From Fibrobacterota bacterium (GTDB lineage: Bacteria; Fibrobacterota; Chitinivibrionia; Chitinivibrionales; Chitinispirillaceae): DNA of 64,000 bases. Below the pieces are notes generated by a model. It saw only the letters and a list, made by a program, of their open reading frames with translations, had not been told where the DNA came from and did not search any database. The stretch lies in NCBI GenBank assembly GCA_003164335.1, contig PLTF01000019.1, positions 224-64,223 on the forward strand. Reading direction: 5' to 3'. A program made the translations under genes and the position numbers. Shown here in pieces: positions 27,699-37,189 of this stretch (the stretch's first letter is position 1; the number at the start of each line of letters is the position of its first letter).

Positions 27699-29552
27699 AT
27701 GAAAAAGCCGGTAAAAGTTATTTTATGCGTTTTTTCACTGATTCTGATTTCGGCAGCGCTCTGCCTGGCCGACGCCCAGCAGCAGGTTGTCGCCTACTGG
27801 TCCTTCGATTCAATGGCCAACAACACTTTTAAGGATAACACCGGCCATGCGCACAATGCGAGCTGGACCGGGTCCGGCGTCGAATTGGTGCCCGGTTACC
27901 GGGGAAATGCCGTGAGCTGTCCCATAGGGGGCGGGTTTGAAATTCCGGTCGCCAATTCTGCAACCAGCTTTGCTATGAATCATTTCAGTATCGAGGCCTG
28001 GGTATCGGCTGATACCATTACCTCCGGCCAGCAGAATATCCTCAATTTTCAATATATTACCGGAGGGGTTCGCAACGGTTGGTCCTTCACCCTCAATGCA
28101 GGAAGCCCGGCGATTGAGGCGGCATCTTTCGACGGATCGGACTATGTAAATGACATAGCCGGCATAGTTCTGCAGACAAATACGTGGTATCACCTTGTCG
28201 GAACGTTTGACAGTCTCTCATGGAGAATCTACGTCAATGGTGTGCTTCAGGGAACAGCGGGCGGGATGGGAGGCATAAACCCGCCCGGAGCAAACGCCAA
28301 TATCGGTGGACAGAAACGGTCCGATGGAAGCCTCGACTGCTTTTTCGGCGGAAAAATCGATGAACTCAAAGTCTACAACTACACGCTGCCTGCTGATTCA
28401 ATACTTGCCCATTACGATTTCTATACGCAGATGCCCGCGCTGGTTTCCCCGGCAAACGGTGCGGTAAACCAGCCGATTTCTCCCACGCTGTCCTGGAGTA
28501 CGGTGAACGGTGCCCGGTCCTTCGGCCTGCAGGTTTCCTCCTCTTCCGCGTTCACCACTACGATCTTTTCCAAAACCGGCCTGACCGGCGTTTCCTCGGT
28601 GACGCCGGGGTTGTCCAGCGGAAGCATCTATTATTGGCGCGCAAACGCAGCTTTTTCATCGGGAACCGGAAAGTGGTGCAGTGCCTGGAGTTTTACCACC
28701 GTTCCGGCAGAGCCTGCGGCACCGCTCCTAGCTTCCCCCGGGAATAATGCTGCAAACCAGGCGCTCTCCCTGAACCTTACCTGGGGAGCCGTGAAGGGGG
28801 CGACCTCCTATTCAGTGCAACTTTCAACTGTCTCGGGTTTCACTTCGGAGATGCTCAACCAAACCGGACTTACGGCAACGAATGCGCCGGCGAGGGGTTT
28901 GAACGGCGACGCTACTTATTATTGGCGGGCAAATGCGACAAACGCCGGAGGCACCAGCGCCTGGTCGACCATTTGGAGCTTTAGCACTATTCCCTGCCCT
29001 TCGGCCATCCCTGCCTTGAGCTCGCCGGGGAATGGGAGCCGATGCGCGGCGGCGCAAATGGTTCTGAGCTGGGGTCGCTTTTGCGGCGCCACCTCCTATA
29101 CCTTGCAGATAGCAACCGCTTCGACCTTTGCCAATTATATTTTTTTCCAGAGCGATCTTGTCGATACGTCGCAGCAGGTTTCGGGACTTTTACAGGGGAA
29201 CGCGTTCTACTGGCGGATAAATGCCGCGCTTTCAACCGGAAATGAGGCCTGGTCATCTATCTGGAGTTTCAATCTGGCCTCGTCGGTCATCGAGTCCAAC
29301 GTGCGGCAATCGTCGCAAATCTTTTATATCAAGAATGGAGCGATCAGCTTCCGACTTACACGGGAATCCCCGGTGACTGTCTCCTTATGCGATATCAGCG
29401 GGAGAAACATCGTTGTCATCGACCGTGCGCTCGCGGCGGGCTCCTATGGCCTGCCGCTGAAGAATTACAATCTTGCATCCGGACTGTACATCGTTCGTTT
29501 CAGGGCCGATGGTGTCGACCGGAAAATCATTTCATTTATATCGGTCAATTAG
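27699..29552 (+). CDS. Secreted LamG/FN3-like protein with C-terminal sorting domain
   Basis: 617 residues, exported (signal peptide about 1-25 ending CLADAQ). A LamG/concanavalin-like jelly roll (about 28-245: YWSFDSM, FSIEAWVSAD, WYHLVGTFDS, YVNGVLQGTA, GKIDELKVYNYTL) is followed by three FN3-like repeats (about 247-525) and a sorting domain (ISGRNIVVI ... GLYIVRFRADGV). LamG domains bind glycans, so a role in polysaccharide attachment is plausible. SD GGGAGGA precedes the start. The next gene is a tandem paralogue with an almost superimposable LamG half. Confidence 0.85.
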   Translation: MKKPVKVILCVFSLILISAALCLADAQQQVVAYWSFDSMANNTFKDNTGHAHNASWTGSGVELVPGYRGNAVSCPIGGGFEIPVANSATSFAMNHFSIEAWVSADTITSGQQNILNFQYITGGVRNGWSFTLNAGSPAIEAASFDGSDYVNDIAGIVLQTNTWYHLVGTFDSLSWRIYVNGVLQGTAGGMGGINPPGANANIGGQKRSDGSLDCFFGGKIDELKVYNYTLPADSILAHYDFYTQMPALVSPANGAVNQPISPTLSWSTVNGARSFGLQVSSSSAFTTTIFSKTGLTGVSSVTPGLSSGSIYYWRANAAFSSGTGKWCSAWSFTTVPAEPAAPLLASPGNNAANQALSLNLTWGAVKGATSYSVQLSTVSGFTSEMLNQTGLTATNAPARGLNGDATYYWRANATNAGGTSAWSTIWSFSTIPCPSAIPALSSPGNGSRCAAAQMVLSWGRFCGATSYTLQIATASTFANYIFFQSDLVDTSQQVSGLLQGNAFYWRINAALSTGNEAWSSIWSFNLASSVIESNVRQSSQIFYIKNGAISFRLTRESPVTVSLCDISGRNIVVIDRALAAGSYGLPLKNYNLASGLYIVRFRADGVDRKIISFISVN

Positions 29553-29737
29553 CTGCAGGTGGGGTTACCTGGCCAGTTCGGTTATTGCCGTATGAAACAT
29601 GGTGGCGGATTTAGGGATCAGGGTCCGCGATTTAGAAATCAGCGGGCAGGTACGGATTGTCTATTCAGGCATCACGCTACACTTTATACACAATACACAT
29701 CAGAGCGTCGACAGTATGCCGCGCGATGGGAGATTGC

Positions 29738-32161
29738 ATGAAACCGACGATGAGGCTCGTTGCAGGTGCGTTTTCACTGGTTCTTCTTTCGGCAACCCTG
29801 TGGTTGGCTATCGCCCAGCAGGGGGAAATTGCCTATTGGCCGTTCGATACTATAACCGGCGATACTTTCAAGGATTACTCCGGTAATGGGTATAACGGCA
29901 TCGTGTCGGGGTCGGGCGTAGGATTGGTGCCCGGGGTTAAGGGAAATGCCGTGGAATGCCCCATTGGCGGCGGGTACGATATTGCCGTTGCCAATTCGGC
30001 AACCGCCTTCGTTCTAAACCATTTTACGTTTGAGGCATGGGTGTGGTCGGATACGATTACCGGTGGCCAGCAGAATATCCTCAACTTTCAGAATGTACCG
30101 TCCGGAGTGTATAACGGCTACTCCTTCACTCTCAATGCAGGAAGACCGGCGATTGAAGCAGCGAATTCCAATGGAAGCGGATACGTCAATGACATCGCCA
30201 GCTCGACTCTTCAAACAAAAACGTGGTACTATCTGACAGCGACGTTCGACAGCCTCAACTATCGGATTTATGTCAATGGTGTTCTTCAGGGAACCGCGGC
30301 GGCGATGGCAGGGGGAATTCGTCCGCCCGGCACCAATGCCAATATCGGTTGTCAGAGTCAATCGGGAAATTTGAGTTCCTTTTTCGGCGGGAGAATCGAT
30401 GAACTCAAAGTTTATAATTATGCATTGCCCGCCGATTCGATAATTGCGCATTACCAGACCACTACCCCTCCTCCGGTACTGGTTTCCCCTGCAAGCGGCG
30501 CGGTAAATCAACCGATAACACCCACGCTTACATGGAGCTCCGTCAGCGGTGCATCATATACCCTGCAGGTGGCGACTACCGCTTCTTTTTCGACCGTAAC
30601 GGTATCGGCAACCGGCCTCAACGGTTTATCCTCTGCACCAGCCGGGCTTGCAGCCAATACCACGTATTACTGGCGGGTCAATGCAGCCGCCGGAACGTCG
30701 ACCAGTACCTGGTCCGGCGTATGGAGTTTTACCACAGCTCCGCCTGTCCCGGGCGTGCCGATACTGGCCTCACCGGTTAACGGTGCCTCTTCCCAGCCGC
30801 TTTCGTTGAACTTCATCTGGAATGCTGCCGCCAATGCGGCTTCTTACTCGTTACAGGTCTCCACGTCGTCGGGTTTTACCGCAACGGTGGTGAGCCTGAG
30901 AGGGTTGACGGGAACTACGACCGCGGTGAGCGGGCTTTCCGCCAACAACACCTGTTTCTGGCGTGTCAATGCGACAAACGGCGGAGGAACCAGTGCCTGG
31001 TCGCCGGTCTGGAGCTTTGCTACCATATTAGTTCCGCCCAATGCCCCGGTCCTTCTTTCGCCCGCAACCGGAACAACTGCGCAGCCCACCGCTTCAACGC
31101 TCTACTGGAATGCGGCAAGCGGAGCGACCGGCTATTCCGTGCAGGTTTCAACCTCCTCGGCATTTTCAACGACCACGGTCAGTCAAGCAGGGCTCACGGC
31201 GAATTCCGCATCGGTAACCGGATTAGCCAACAGCACCACCTATTTCTGGGAAGTCAACGCATCAGGACCCGGCGGAACAAGCGTTTGGTCGAGTGTCTGG
31301 AACTTTGTCACCGTGGCGGCAATGCCGGCAGTGCCGGCGCTCTCCTCACCGACGAACGGCTCGCTGAACGAACCGTCCTCGCTGACTCTTAGCTGGAGCT
31401 CCGCAGCCGGCGCGGTATCCTATGGCGTGCAGGTCTCAACCGCGACCGGGTTCATGTCCACAATTTCAAGTCAAACAGGCCTCACCGGGACTGCCTTCGG
31501 AGCTGGCGGTTTGGCTGCCGGTACGACCTATTATTGGCATGTCAATGCGATGAATGGGGGAGGGAGCAGTGCATGGTCTGCCACGTGGAGCTTAACGACA
31601 CTCGCCCTTCCTGCAGCGCTGGCCCTTGTTTCACCCTCGAACAATGCCATATTTATCAAGAACACGGCGCTTACGCTTACCTGGGCGACGGTTGCTACCG
31701 CGACTTCCTACACCGTTCAGGTATCGACCGCCACAACCTTCAGCAGCATATATCTGTCGCAGAGCGGACAGCCAACCACCGAGCAGTTTACCGGCGTCCA
31801 TGGATATCCATATTACTGGCGGGTCAGCGCTACCAATGCAACCGGGACCGGCCTCTGGTCGGGTACCTGGACCTTGACCCCTTCGGTTTCCGTTATCGCG
31901 TCTGCTTCGCAAAACAGCAGACCTGATTTTACGGTTCAACAGGGAATCCTCGGTTACAGTCTGCAAAAATCGGGGCGGGTGGAAATTTTGATTTTCGATG
32001 CCCTCGGCAGGATCGCGATGAAAATAAGCAAGGCGCAGGGTGCCGGCAGCTATTCGATCGATCTTAGAAACAGCTCGTTGACTCCGGGTAGATATATCGT
32101 CCGGTTCAAAGCCGGGGGAGTAACGCGGGAGATGGCGATTACTTTCTCGCGGCAGCAGTAA
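29738..32161 (+). CDS. Secreted LamG protein with five FN3-like repeats, tandem paralogue
   Basis: 807 residues from the ATG at 29738 (GGGAG upstream, signal peptide ending AIAQQ); the longer in-frame extension lacks a ribosome site. LamG domain about 27-245 (YWPFDTI, FTFEAWVWSD, YYLTATFDSL, GRIDELKVYNYAL), then five FN3-like repeats (about 247-715) with YYWRVNA...G.S.WS..WSF cores, and a sorting domain (FDALGRIAMKI ... GRYIVRFKAGGV). Two extra FN3 units compared with the gene upstream show repeat expansion after duplication. A terminator at 32186 follows. Confidence 0.85.
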   Translation: MKPTMRLVAGAFSLVLLSATLWLAIAQQGEIAYWPFDTITGDTFKDYSGNGYNGIVSGSGVGLVPGVKGNAVECPIGGGYDIAVANSATAFVLNHFTFEAWVWSDTITGGQQNILNFQNVPSGVYNGYSFTLNAGRPAIEAANSNGSGYVNDIASSTLQTKTWYYLTATFDSLNYRIYVNGVLQGTAAAMAGGIRPPGTNANIGCQSQSGNLSSFFGGRIDELKVYNYALPADSIIAHYQTTTPPPVLVSPASGAVNQPITPTLTWSSVSGASYTLQVATTASFSTVTVSATGLNGLSSAPAGLAANTTYYWRVNAAAGTSTSTWSGVWSFTTAPPVPGVPILASPVNGASSQPLSLNFIWNAAANAASYSLQVSTSSGFTATVVSLRGLTGTTTAVSGLSANNTCFWRVNATNGGGTSAWSPVWSFATILVPPNAPVLLSPATGTTAQPTASTLYWNAASGATGYSVQVSTSSAFSTTTVSQAGLTANSASVTGLANSTTYFWEVNASGPGGTSVWSSVWNFVTVAAMPAVPALSSPTNGSLNEPSSLTLSWSSAAGAVSYGVQVSTATGFMSTISSQTGLTGTAFGAGGLAAGTTYYWHVNAMNGGGSSAWSATWSLTTLALPAALALVSPSNNAIFIKNTALTLTWATVATATSYTVQVSTATTFSSIYLSQSGQPTTEQFTGVHGYPYYWRVSATNATGTGLWSGTWTLTPSVSVIASASQNSRPDFTVQQGILGYSLQKSGRVEILIFDALGRIAMKISKAQGAGSYSIDLRNSSLTPGRYIVRFKAGGVTREMAITFSRQQ

Positions 32162-32185
32162 GCTGCCGGACCAGGGGATCTCTGA

Positions 32186-32232
32186 ATATGCCGTTCATGG
32201 CCCAACCGAGTCGTCATGAGCGGCATATTTTT
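32186..32232. terminator. Bidirectional terminator between exoprotein and aroB ends
   Basis: Stem ATATGCCG(TTCATG)/(CATGAG)CGGCATAT around a 14-nt loop, followed by TTTTTATG on the plus strand. It serves the LamG gene and the convergent aro operon. Confidence 0.75.
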
Positions 32233-33316
32233 ATGTGCTGGAGAGAACGGCGTTCATTGCTTCTTCTACTAAATTCAGCGGCACGTCATTTTTGACTATG
32301 GCCGATCCCGGCGCTGCAGGGATCACAAAGGCCGGGGTTCCGGAGGCTACCTTCTTGTCGAATTGCATCGCCCGGATAAGTTCTCCGGCCGGGGGAACCG
32401 ACGGGAGCGGCGGCCGGGGAAAAAATTCCATCAATGCTTCGTAGCGGGCAACCGAGTGCCCGGGAATGGTCCCGAGCCTGCGCCCGAGTTCGCATGCGCA
32501 GCGCATTCCCCACCACACCGCCTCGCCGTGCAGAAGCGCTTCAAAGCCGAAGTACTTCTCAAGCGCATGTGCAAAGGTGTGGCCGAAATTGAGGAGCGCG
32601 CGTTCCCCACGTGTCTCATGCTCGTCGCGCTCCACGACGCCCGCCTTGACCGCAATGCCGCGCCGGAGGCCTTCGAGGAGTACCGCGGGCTTGCCGTCGA
32701 GGATGGATTGCCCGTTTGCCGCAATAAAATCAAAATGGTCGGGACCGCCTATGAAGCCGTATTTCAGCAGCTCCGCACATCCGGCGCCATACTCCCGAGG
32801 CGGCAGGGTATCGAGGAATGCGGTATCGATCCAGACCAGGCGCGGCTGGTGAAAGGCGCCGATGAGGTTCTTCCCGGCTGCGTGATCGACGGCGGTCTTG
32901 CCGCCTACGCTCGAATCGACCATGGCCAGGAGCGTGGTCGGCACCTGCACGCAGGCGATGCCCCGCATGAGCGTCGCGGCGGCAAAGCCCGCCACATCAC
33001 CCACCACCCCGCCGCCGAGCGCGATGATGACGCTTGACCGCTCGAACTTTGCGGGCAGGAAAGTGTCGAAGATGGCGCCCCAGGTTTCAAGTTTTTTGTA
33101 GCGCTCCCCGTCGGGCATGCAATGGATGGTACACCCGAGATCGCGCTCCCACTGCCCGATGAGATCCCCGTAGAGCTTTGCGAGCGTGGTATTGGTGACC
33201 AGGCCGAACTTGCTTTTGGGGAAGTTATTTTTAAGGCGGATTGGCAGTGCGGCGGCGATCCCGCGGTCGAGGACGATCGGGTACGACCGCGGGCCGAGGT
33301 TGACGGTGATTTCCAT
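32231..33316 (-). CDS. aroB: 3-dehydroquinate synthase
   Basis: Second step of the shikimate pathway: converts DAHP to 3-dehydroquinate using NAD and a divalent metal. 361 residues, usual length. Hallmarks: ALGGGVVGDVAGFAAATLMRG near 100, VPTTLLAMVDSSVGGKTAVDH near 127, metal ligands in the C-terminal half including H in NFGHTFAHALEK and H in LHGEAVWWGM. It is the last gene of the aroE-aroA-aroB run; only two bases separate it from aroA. Confidence 0.96.
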   Translation of the reverse strand: MEITVNLGPRSYPIVLDRGIAAALPIRLKNNFPKSKFGLVTNTTLAKLYGDLIGQWERDLGCTIHCMPDGERYKKLETWGAIFDTFLPAKFERSSVIIALGGGVVGDVAGFAAATLMRGIACVQVPTTLLAMVDSSVGGKTAVDHAAGKNLIGAFHQPRLVWIDTAFLDTLPPREYGAGCAELLKYGFIGGPDHFDFIAANGQSILDGKPAVLLEGLRRGIAVKAGVVERDEHETRGERALLNFGHTFAHALEKYFGFEALLHGEAVWWGMRCACELGRRLGTIPGHSVARYEALMEFFPRPPLPSVPPAGELIRAMQFDKKVASGTPAFVIPAAPGSAIVKNDVPLNLVEEAMNAVLSST

Positions 33317-33318
33317 GA

Positions 33319-34599
33319 TCAGGCGCTGACCTCGATTTTCGCGCCGGCAGCGCGGAAATCGTCGACAAAGGTGGGATAGGTAACGGCTGCTGCCTCGGCT
33401 CCGTCAATGACGGTATCCCCGTCGGCGGTAAGCGCGGCGATGGCGAGCGCCATGACCACCCGGTGGTCGTCATGACCATTGACATGAGCGCCATGGAGCG
33501 GGCGCTTCCTTATGACCAGGCCGTCCGGAAGTTCTGCAATTGCGGCCCCCATCTTCGTGAGCTCCTCGCGCATGACCGCTATGCGGTCGGTCTCCTTGAT
33601 CCGGGCCTGGGCGACATTGACGATGCGGGTTTCGCCCTCTGCAGAGCAGGCGACTACCGAAAGCGCCGGCAGGGCATCGGGCATGGCGTTAAGGTCGATC
33701 GTGATGCCCGTGAGCGGCCCTGGTCCTGAAACGGTCACCGATCCGGTTCCATGAGTGACTGCCGCGCCCATCCGGCCTAGGGCTTCGAATATTCCCTTAT
33801 CGCCCTGGGGATCGGAAAAGTCAAGACCCGTGAGCCGCAGCCCGGCCGGATCAAGCGCTCCCGCGCAGGCGGCAAACGCGGCGCCTGAAAAATCTGCCGG
33901 TATCTCCCGGTCGAATCCGTGATACGCCTGGCCGCCGGGAACAGTAAAGCGGGTAAGATCTCCTGAATGCCCGATTCGGATCCCCTGTGCCTGCAGCCAC
34001 CACAGGGTGAGCTCAACATAAGGTTTTTCGTGAAGATTCTCCACAACGATTTCCGAATTTCCGGCAAGGAGCGGCGTAACAAAGAGCAGGCTCGAAACGA
34101 ATTGCGACGAAACCCCGTTCACCGTCGTTTTTCCCGCCCTGAGCGGTCCGCAGATGGTAAAGGGAAGATCCCTGGACGCAGCATTATCTATGGAAACCTT
34201 TGCCCCGAGTTGTTTGAGCGCATTAAGAAGCGGCCTGAACGGACGCGAACGCAGCGAGCCGTCGCCGTCGAACCGCCGTTGCCTGGTGCCGAGCGCCGCC
34301 GCTGCCATGAATAAATTTGTGCCGGTACCGGAATTACCCATGTCGAAAAGATCGTCGCCGCCCTCATAGCGCGTTCCGATGCCCTCAACGATGAGGGCAT
34401 CGCCTTCGGTGCGCACCTTGGCGCCCAGGGATTGTGCGGCCGAGAGTGCCGATGCGCCGTCGCCGGCGAGCAGGGGATTGCGTATGCACGATGTTCCTTC
34501 GGCCAGCGACGCGATAAGCAGCGCCCGGATGGTGTGCGACTTGGATGGCGGGACGGCAATGTCGCCCGTAAGGCGGGAGGGGGTGATTTTCCATTTCAT
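33319..34599 (-). CDS. aroA: 3-phosphoshikimate 1-carboxyvinyltransferase (EPSP synthase)
   Basis: Joins shikimate-3-phosphate and PEP. 426 residues. Hallmarks: PPSKSHTIRALLIASLAEG near 18-36 (catalytic K and R), GNSGTGTNLFMAA near 88, RSRPFRPLLNALKQLGA near 118, KETDRIAVMREEL near 335, and DHRVVMALAIA near 380. It lies between aroE (six bases upstream) and aroB. TGT replaces the usual TAM/TTM after GNSG, a variation seen among class II-type enzymes, which might change glyphosate response (inference). Confidence 0.95.
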   Translation of the reverse strand: MKWKITPSRLTGDIAVPPSKSHTIRALLIASLAEGTSCIRNPLLAGDGASALSAAQSLGAKVRTEGDALIVEGIGTRYEGGDDLFDMGNSGTGTNLFMAAAALGTRQRRFDGDGSLRSRPFRPLLNALKQLGAKVSIDNAASRDLPFTICGPLRAGKTTVNGVSSQFVSSLLFVTPLLAGNSEIVVENLHEKPYVELTLWWLQAQGIRIGHSGDLTRFTVPGGQAYHGFDREIPADFSGAAFAACAGALDPAGLRLTGLDFSDPQGDKGIFEALGRMGAAVTHGTGSVTVSGPGPLTGITIDLNAMPDALPALSVVACSAEGETRIVNVAQARIKETDRIAVMREELTKMGAAIAELPDGLVIRKRPLHGAHVNGHDDHRVVMALAIAALTADGDTVIDGAEAAAVTYPTFVDDFRAAGAKIEVSA

Positions 34600-34605
34600 G
34601 CGGTG

Positions 34606-35478
34606 CTATCCCGAAATGCCGTGCTGCAGCTGATCGAGGTCGAATATTTCTTCCCGTACATCGATGCCGGTCCACAGGGAAAACGAGGCAAGCCCCTGGT
34701 AGAGCAGCATGCGCAGCCCGTTCTGGATGCAGCATCCCGCCGCCTCTGCTTCGGCAAGGAAGCGCGTTTTGGCGGGGTTATAAATGGTATCGAAAACGGT
34801 CATGCCGGGGTGAAGGTACTTTTTATCCAGCGGGGTCTCATCGACCTTCGGATGAAGGCCTGCGCTGGTACAGTTTACCAGAAGCGTACAGCGGCTCATG
34901 GCATCACCGATCGCCGGATCGTCAAGTGCACAGGCGGTTACCGGAAAATTCATCGCAACGGCTATTTCGTGCGCGAGGACCGTCGTACGCTCCCGGTGCC
35001 TGCCGGCAAGCGTGAGCGACGAGGGAATCCGCGCTGCGGCAAGCGCTGCGGCAAGCGTGCGGGCAATGCCGCCGCTGCCGATAAGCACGACATGTCCTCC
35101 CCGGGCATCGTGCCCCATGGAGGCAAGCGCCCGCAGGAAACCTTCGGGATCGGTAGTTGTGCCGTGAAGCAGGTTGTCGCGGAAGTACAGGGTATTCACG
35201 GTCCCGATCCGGAAGGAAAGCGGGCTTAACACATCGCAGAGTGATGCGGCGCGCTGCTTGTGGGGAAGCGTGACATTGGCGCCCAAGGCTCCCGCCGCCC
35301 GGAGCATATGGACCGCCGTATGCAGGTGGCCCGGCCCGACCGGGAGGGGAATATACACATGCGGCAGTTCAAGTTTTGCGAAAGCAAAGTTGTGAATCTG
35401 CGGGGAGAGCGAGTGTGCCACCGGGTACCCCAGCAGGAACACGAGGCGGGAGTCGCCCCTGATGAGCGGCCTTTTCAT
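34606..35478 (-). CDS. aroE: Shikimate dehydrogenase
   Basis: NADPH-dependent reduction of 3-dehydroshikimate, 290 residues. Substrate motif GYPVAHSLSPQIHN near 17, catalytic Lys in GANVTLPHKQRA near 72, Asp in TTTDPEGF near 107, Rossmann motif IGSGGIART near 130, and NCTSAGLHP near 203. The start overlaps the stop of the upstream diguanylate cyclase by four bases (ATGA), so translation of the two is coupled. Confidence 0.95.
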   Translation of the reverse strand: MKRPLIRGDSRLVFLLGYPVAHSLSPQIHNFAFAKLELPHVYIPLPVGPGHLHTAVHMLRAAGALGANVTLPHKQRAASLCDVLSPLSFRIGTVNTLYFRDNLLHGTTTDPEGFLRALASMGHDARGGHVVLIGSGGIARTLAAALAAARIPSSLTLAGRHRERTTVLAHEIAVAMNFPVTACALDDPAIGDAMSRCTLLVNCTSAGLHPKVDETPLDKKYLHPGMTVFDTIYNPAKTRFLAEAEAAGCCIQNGLRMLLYQGLASFSLWTGIDVREEIFDLDQLQHGISG

Positions 35479-36419
35479 GGAACCCGCTCCGCAAGGGGGA
35501 AGATTTCCACCCGGTTTCTCCCTTTGTTTTTGGCCCGGTACATGGCGCCGTCGGCTTCGGCAACCATCTGCTGCGCCGATGCGACTCCCGGGCGGTAGCT
35601 CGTTACCCCGAGCGATGCCGACAGCCTGCCTCCCGGCAACGCCCGTTCATTGACATAACGATAATCGTAGACCGCCTGCCTGATGTCTTCGGCGATCCGG
35701 CGGGCCGCATCGATGGGATGACCGGGGAGCAATACCATGAACTCCTCGCCGCCGTACCGGCACACCGCCGAATCGAGACTGCACACGGCATGGAGAATCC
35801 TGACGGTTTCGATGAGCGCGATGTCCCCCTGGATGTGGCCGTTGATGTCGTTATACTGCTTGAAGTAGTCCAGGTCGAACATGATGAGTGAAAAACAGCC
35901 TCCCTCGTCGCGCGTCTGCTGGAACAGGCGGTTCATCTGCTCGCCGAAAAAACGTCGGTTATACGCTTTTGTCAAATCGTCGGTAAGGGCGCGGCTTGCA
36001 GTGTCGAGGTACTCCCGCGCATCGACGATTTTCGGAAAGGCGATCTGCTTCTTGATATTCGAATAATAATCGAGCGTTGCCACGTGGATTCCCACGTTGC
36101 GTCCGAGTTTTTCGCTCAGGAGATACTTATGCCGCAGTATTTCGCGCCAGTCGCGTTTCGCTTCATCCTCGGGAAGGCGGATCTGGATGAGCGCGAATAC
36201 GAGGTCCCGGTAGTAGGTCCCGGGCTTGGTTCCGATGGAGTCGCGAAGGTACTCATCGGTCAGGATATGATCGACTATATCCCCGCTGACTATCTCAAGG
36301 ACTTTTTTATCGGTTAATATTTTAAGGTTATCGATGTCTTCGATATTGAGCGGCGGTATTTTCGCCATGCCGTTATTCGGGGTCGGCGACTCGTCCTGCG
36401 CGCTTCCGGTGTATTCCAT
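35475..36419 (-). CDS. GGDEF diguanylate cyclase
   Basis: Makes cyclic di-GMP. About 314 residues from the ATG at 36419 (GGGAGGG upstream); a longer in-frame start has no ribosome site. An N-terminal domain of about 140 residues (IRLPEDEAKRDWREIL, SEKLGRNVGIHVATLDY) has no TM helix. The GGDEF domain follows: DDLTKAYNRRFF, FDLDYFKQYND, active loop YGGEEF. The RxxD inhibitory site expected before the active loop reads CSLD, so feedback inhibition is probably lost. It overlaps aroE by four bases, an odd partner for shikimate genes. Divergent from the XRE-cupin gene. Confidence 0.9.
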   Translation of the reverse strand: MEYTGSAQDESPTPNNGMAKIPPLNIEDIDNLKILTDKKVLEIVSGDIVDHILTDEYLRDSIGTKPGTYYRDLVFALIQIRLPEDEAKRDWREILRHKYLLSEKLGRNVGIHVATLDYYSNIKKQIAFPKIVDAREYLDTASRALTDDLTKAYNRRFFGEQMNRLFQQTRDEGGCFSLIMFDLDYFKQYNDINGHIQGDIALIETVRILHAVCSLDSAVCRYGGEEFMVLLPGHPIDAARRIAEDIRQAVYDYRYVNERALPGGRLSASLGVTSYRPGVASAQQMVAEADGAMYRAKNKGRNRVEIFPLAERVP

Positions 36420-36580
36420 GGTTCCCTCCCTTGCCTCCGTCGCCTCTGCCGCTATAAGAAGCACTCCATTTCCTCTACTCATCTTCCCCGCTTCCCTTAC
36501 TCATAAAAAATACGATATGCTGCCCGGCTTATTTCAGAAAGTGCTTGATCAAACCTTGCCCATAATTTATTATTAATTCA

Positions 36581-37189
36581 ATGAATGAAGCACTACTGCA
36601 AAGTGTTCTACCCGAACTTGGCCGATTGCTGCGGATATACCGTGAAAAAAGCAACCGGCATCTCGGCGAGATTGCGGAGAAGGCCGGCATATCCATCAGC
36701 ATGCTTTCGCAGATCGAGCGGGGAAAGGTTTCGCCTTCGATCGATACGCTGATGATGGTGTGCCGGGCGCAGGACATCGATATCGGCGAGCTGTTCAGGC
36801 GCCTTTCACCCGATTCCCCGGTTCGGATCCACAAAAGCGGCGAGCGGTTGAGGATTGAAAGAAATGGCATACGGTACGAACAGCTCATGACGACCCAGGT
36901 CGTCGCATTCCCGATAGAACTTTTTTTGATCGAGATCGAGGGAGGATGCGCGACCGAAATGAGCGGCGGCGGTCATGAAGGCGTGGAGATGGGATACGTG
37001 CTGCAGGGAGCCGCCCTGCTCACGGTGGGAAGTGCCGATTACCATATCGATGAATCGGACAGCATCTATTTTTCGGCGAACCTTCCCCACCGGCTCGCCA
37101 ATCAGGGACGGCGCCTCTTCAGGGCGGTATGGAGTATTTCCCCGCCGCATGTGGATTATTTGAATAAAGAGGAGCCGGGAGAAAGGTAA
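36581..37189 (+). CDS. XRE-family regulator with C-terminal cupin domain
   Basis: 202 residues. Helix-turn-helix about 11-66 (LGEIAEKAGISISMLSQIERGKVSPSIDTL), then a cupin barrel about 105-190 (GGHEGVEMGYVLQGAALL, SADYHIDESDSIYFSANLPHRLANQG). This HTH-cupin type usually senses a small molecule such as an amino acid, sugar or polyamine derivative. Divergent from the diguanylate cyclase-aro operon across 161 bp, which it may control (inference). It has no good ribosome site, so translation may be leaderless or weak. Confidence 0.92.
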   Translation: MNEALLQSVLPELGRLLRIYREKSNRHLGEIAEKAGISISMLSQIERGKVSPSIDTLMMVCRAQDIDIGELFRRLSPDSPVRIHKSGERLRIERNGIRYEQLMTTQVVAFPIELFLIEIEGGCATEMSGGGHEGVEMGYVLQGAALLTVGSADYHIDESDSIYFSANLPHRLANQGRRLFRAVWSISPPHVDYLNKEEPGER

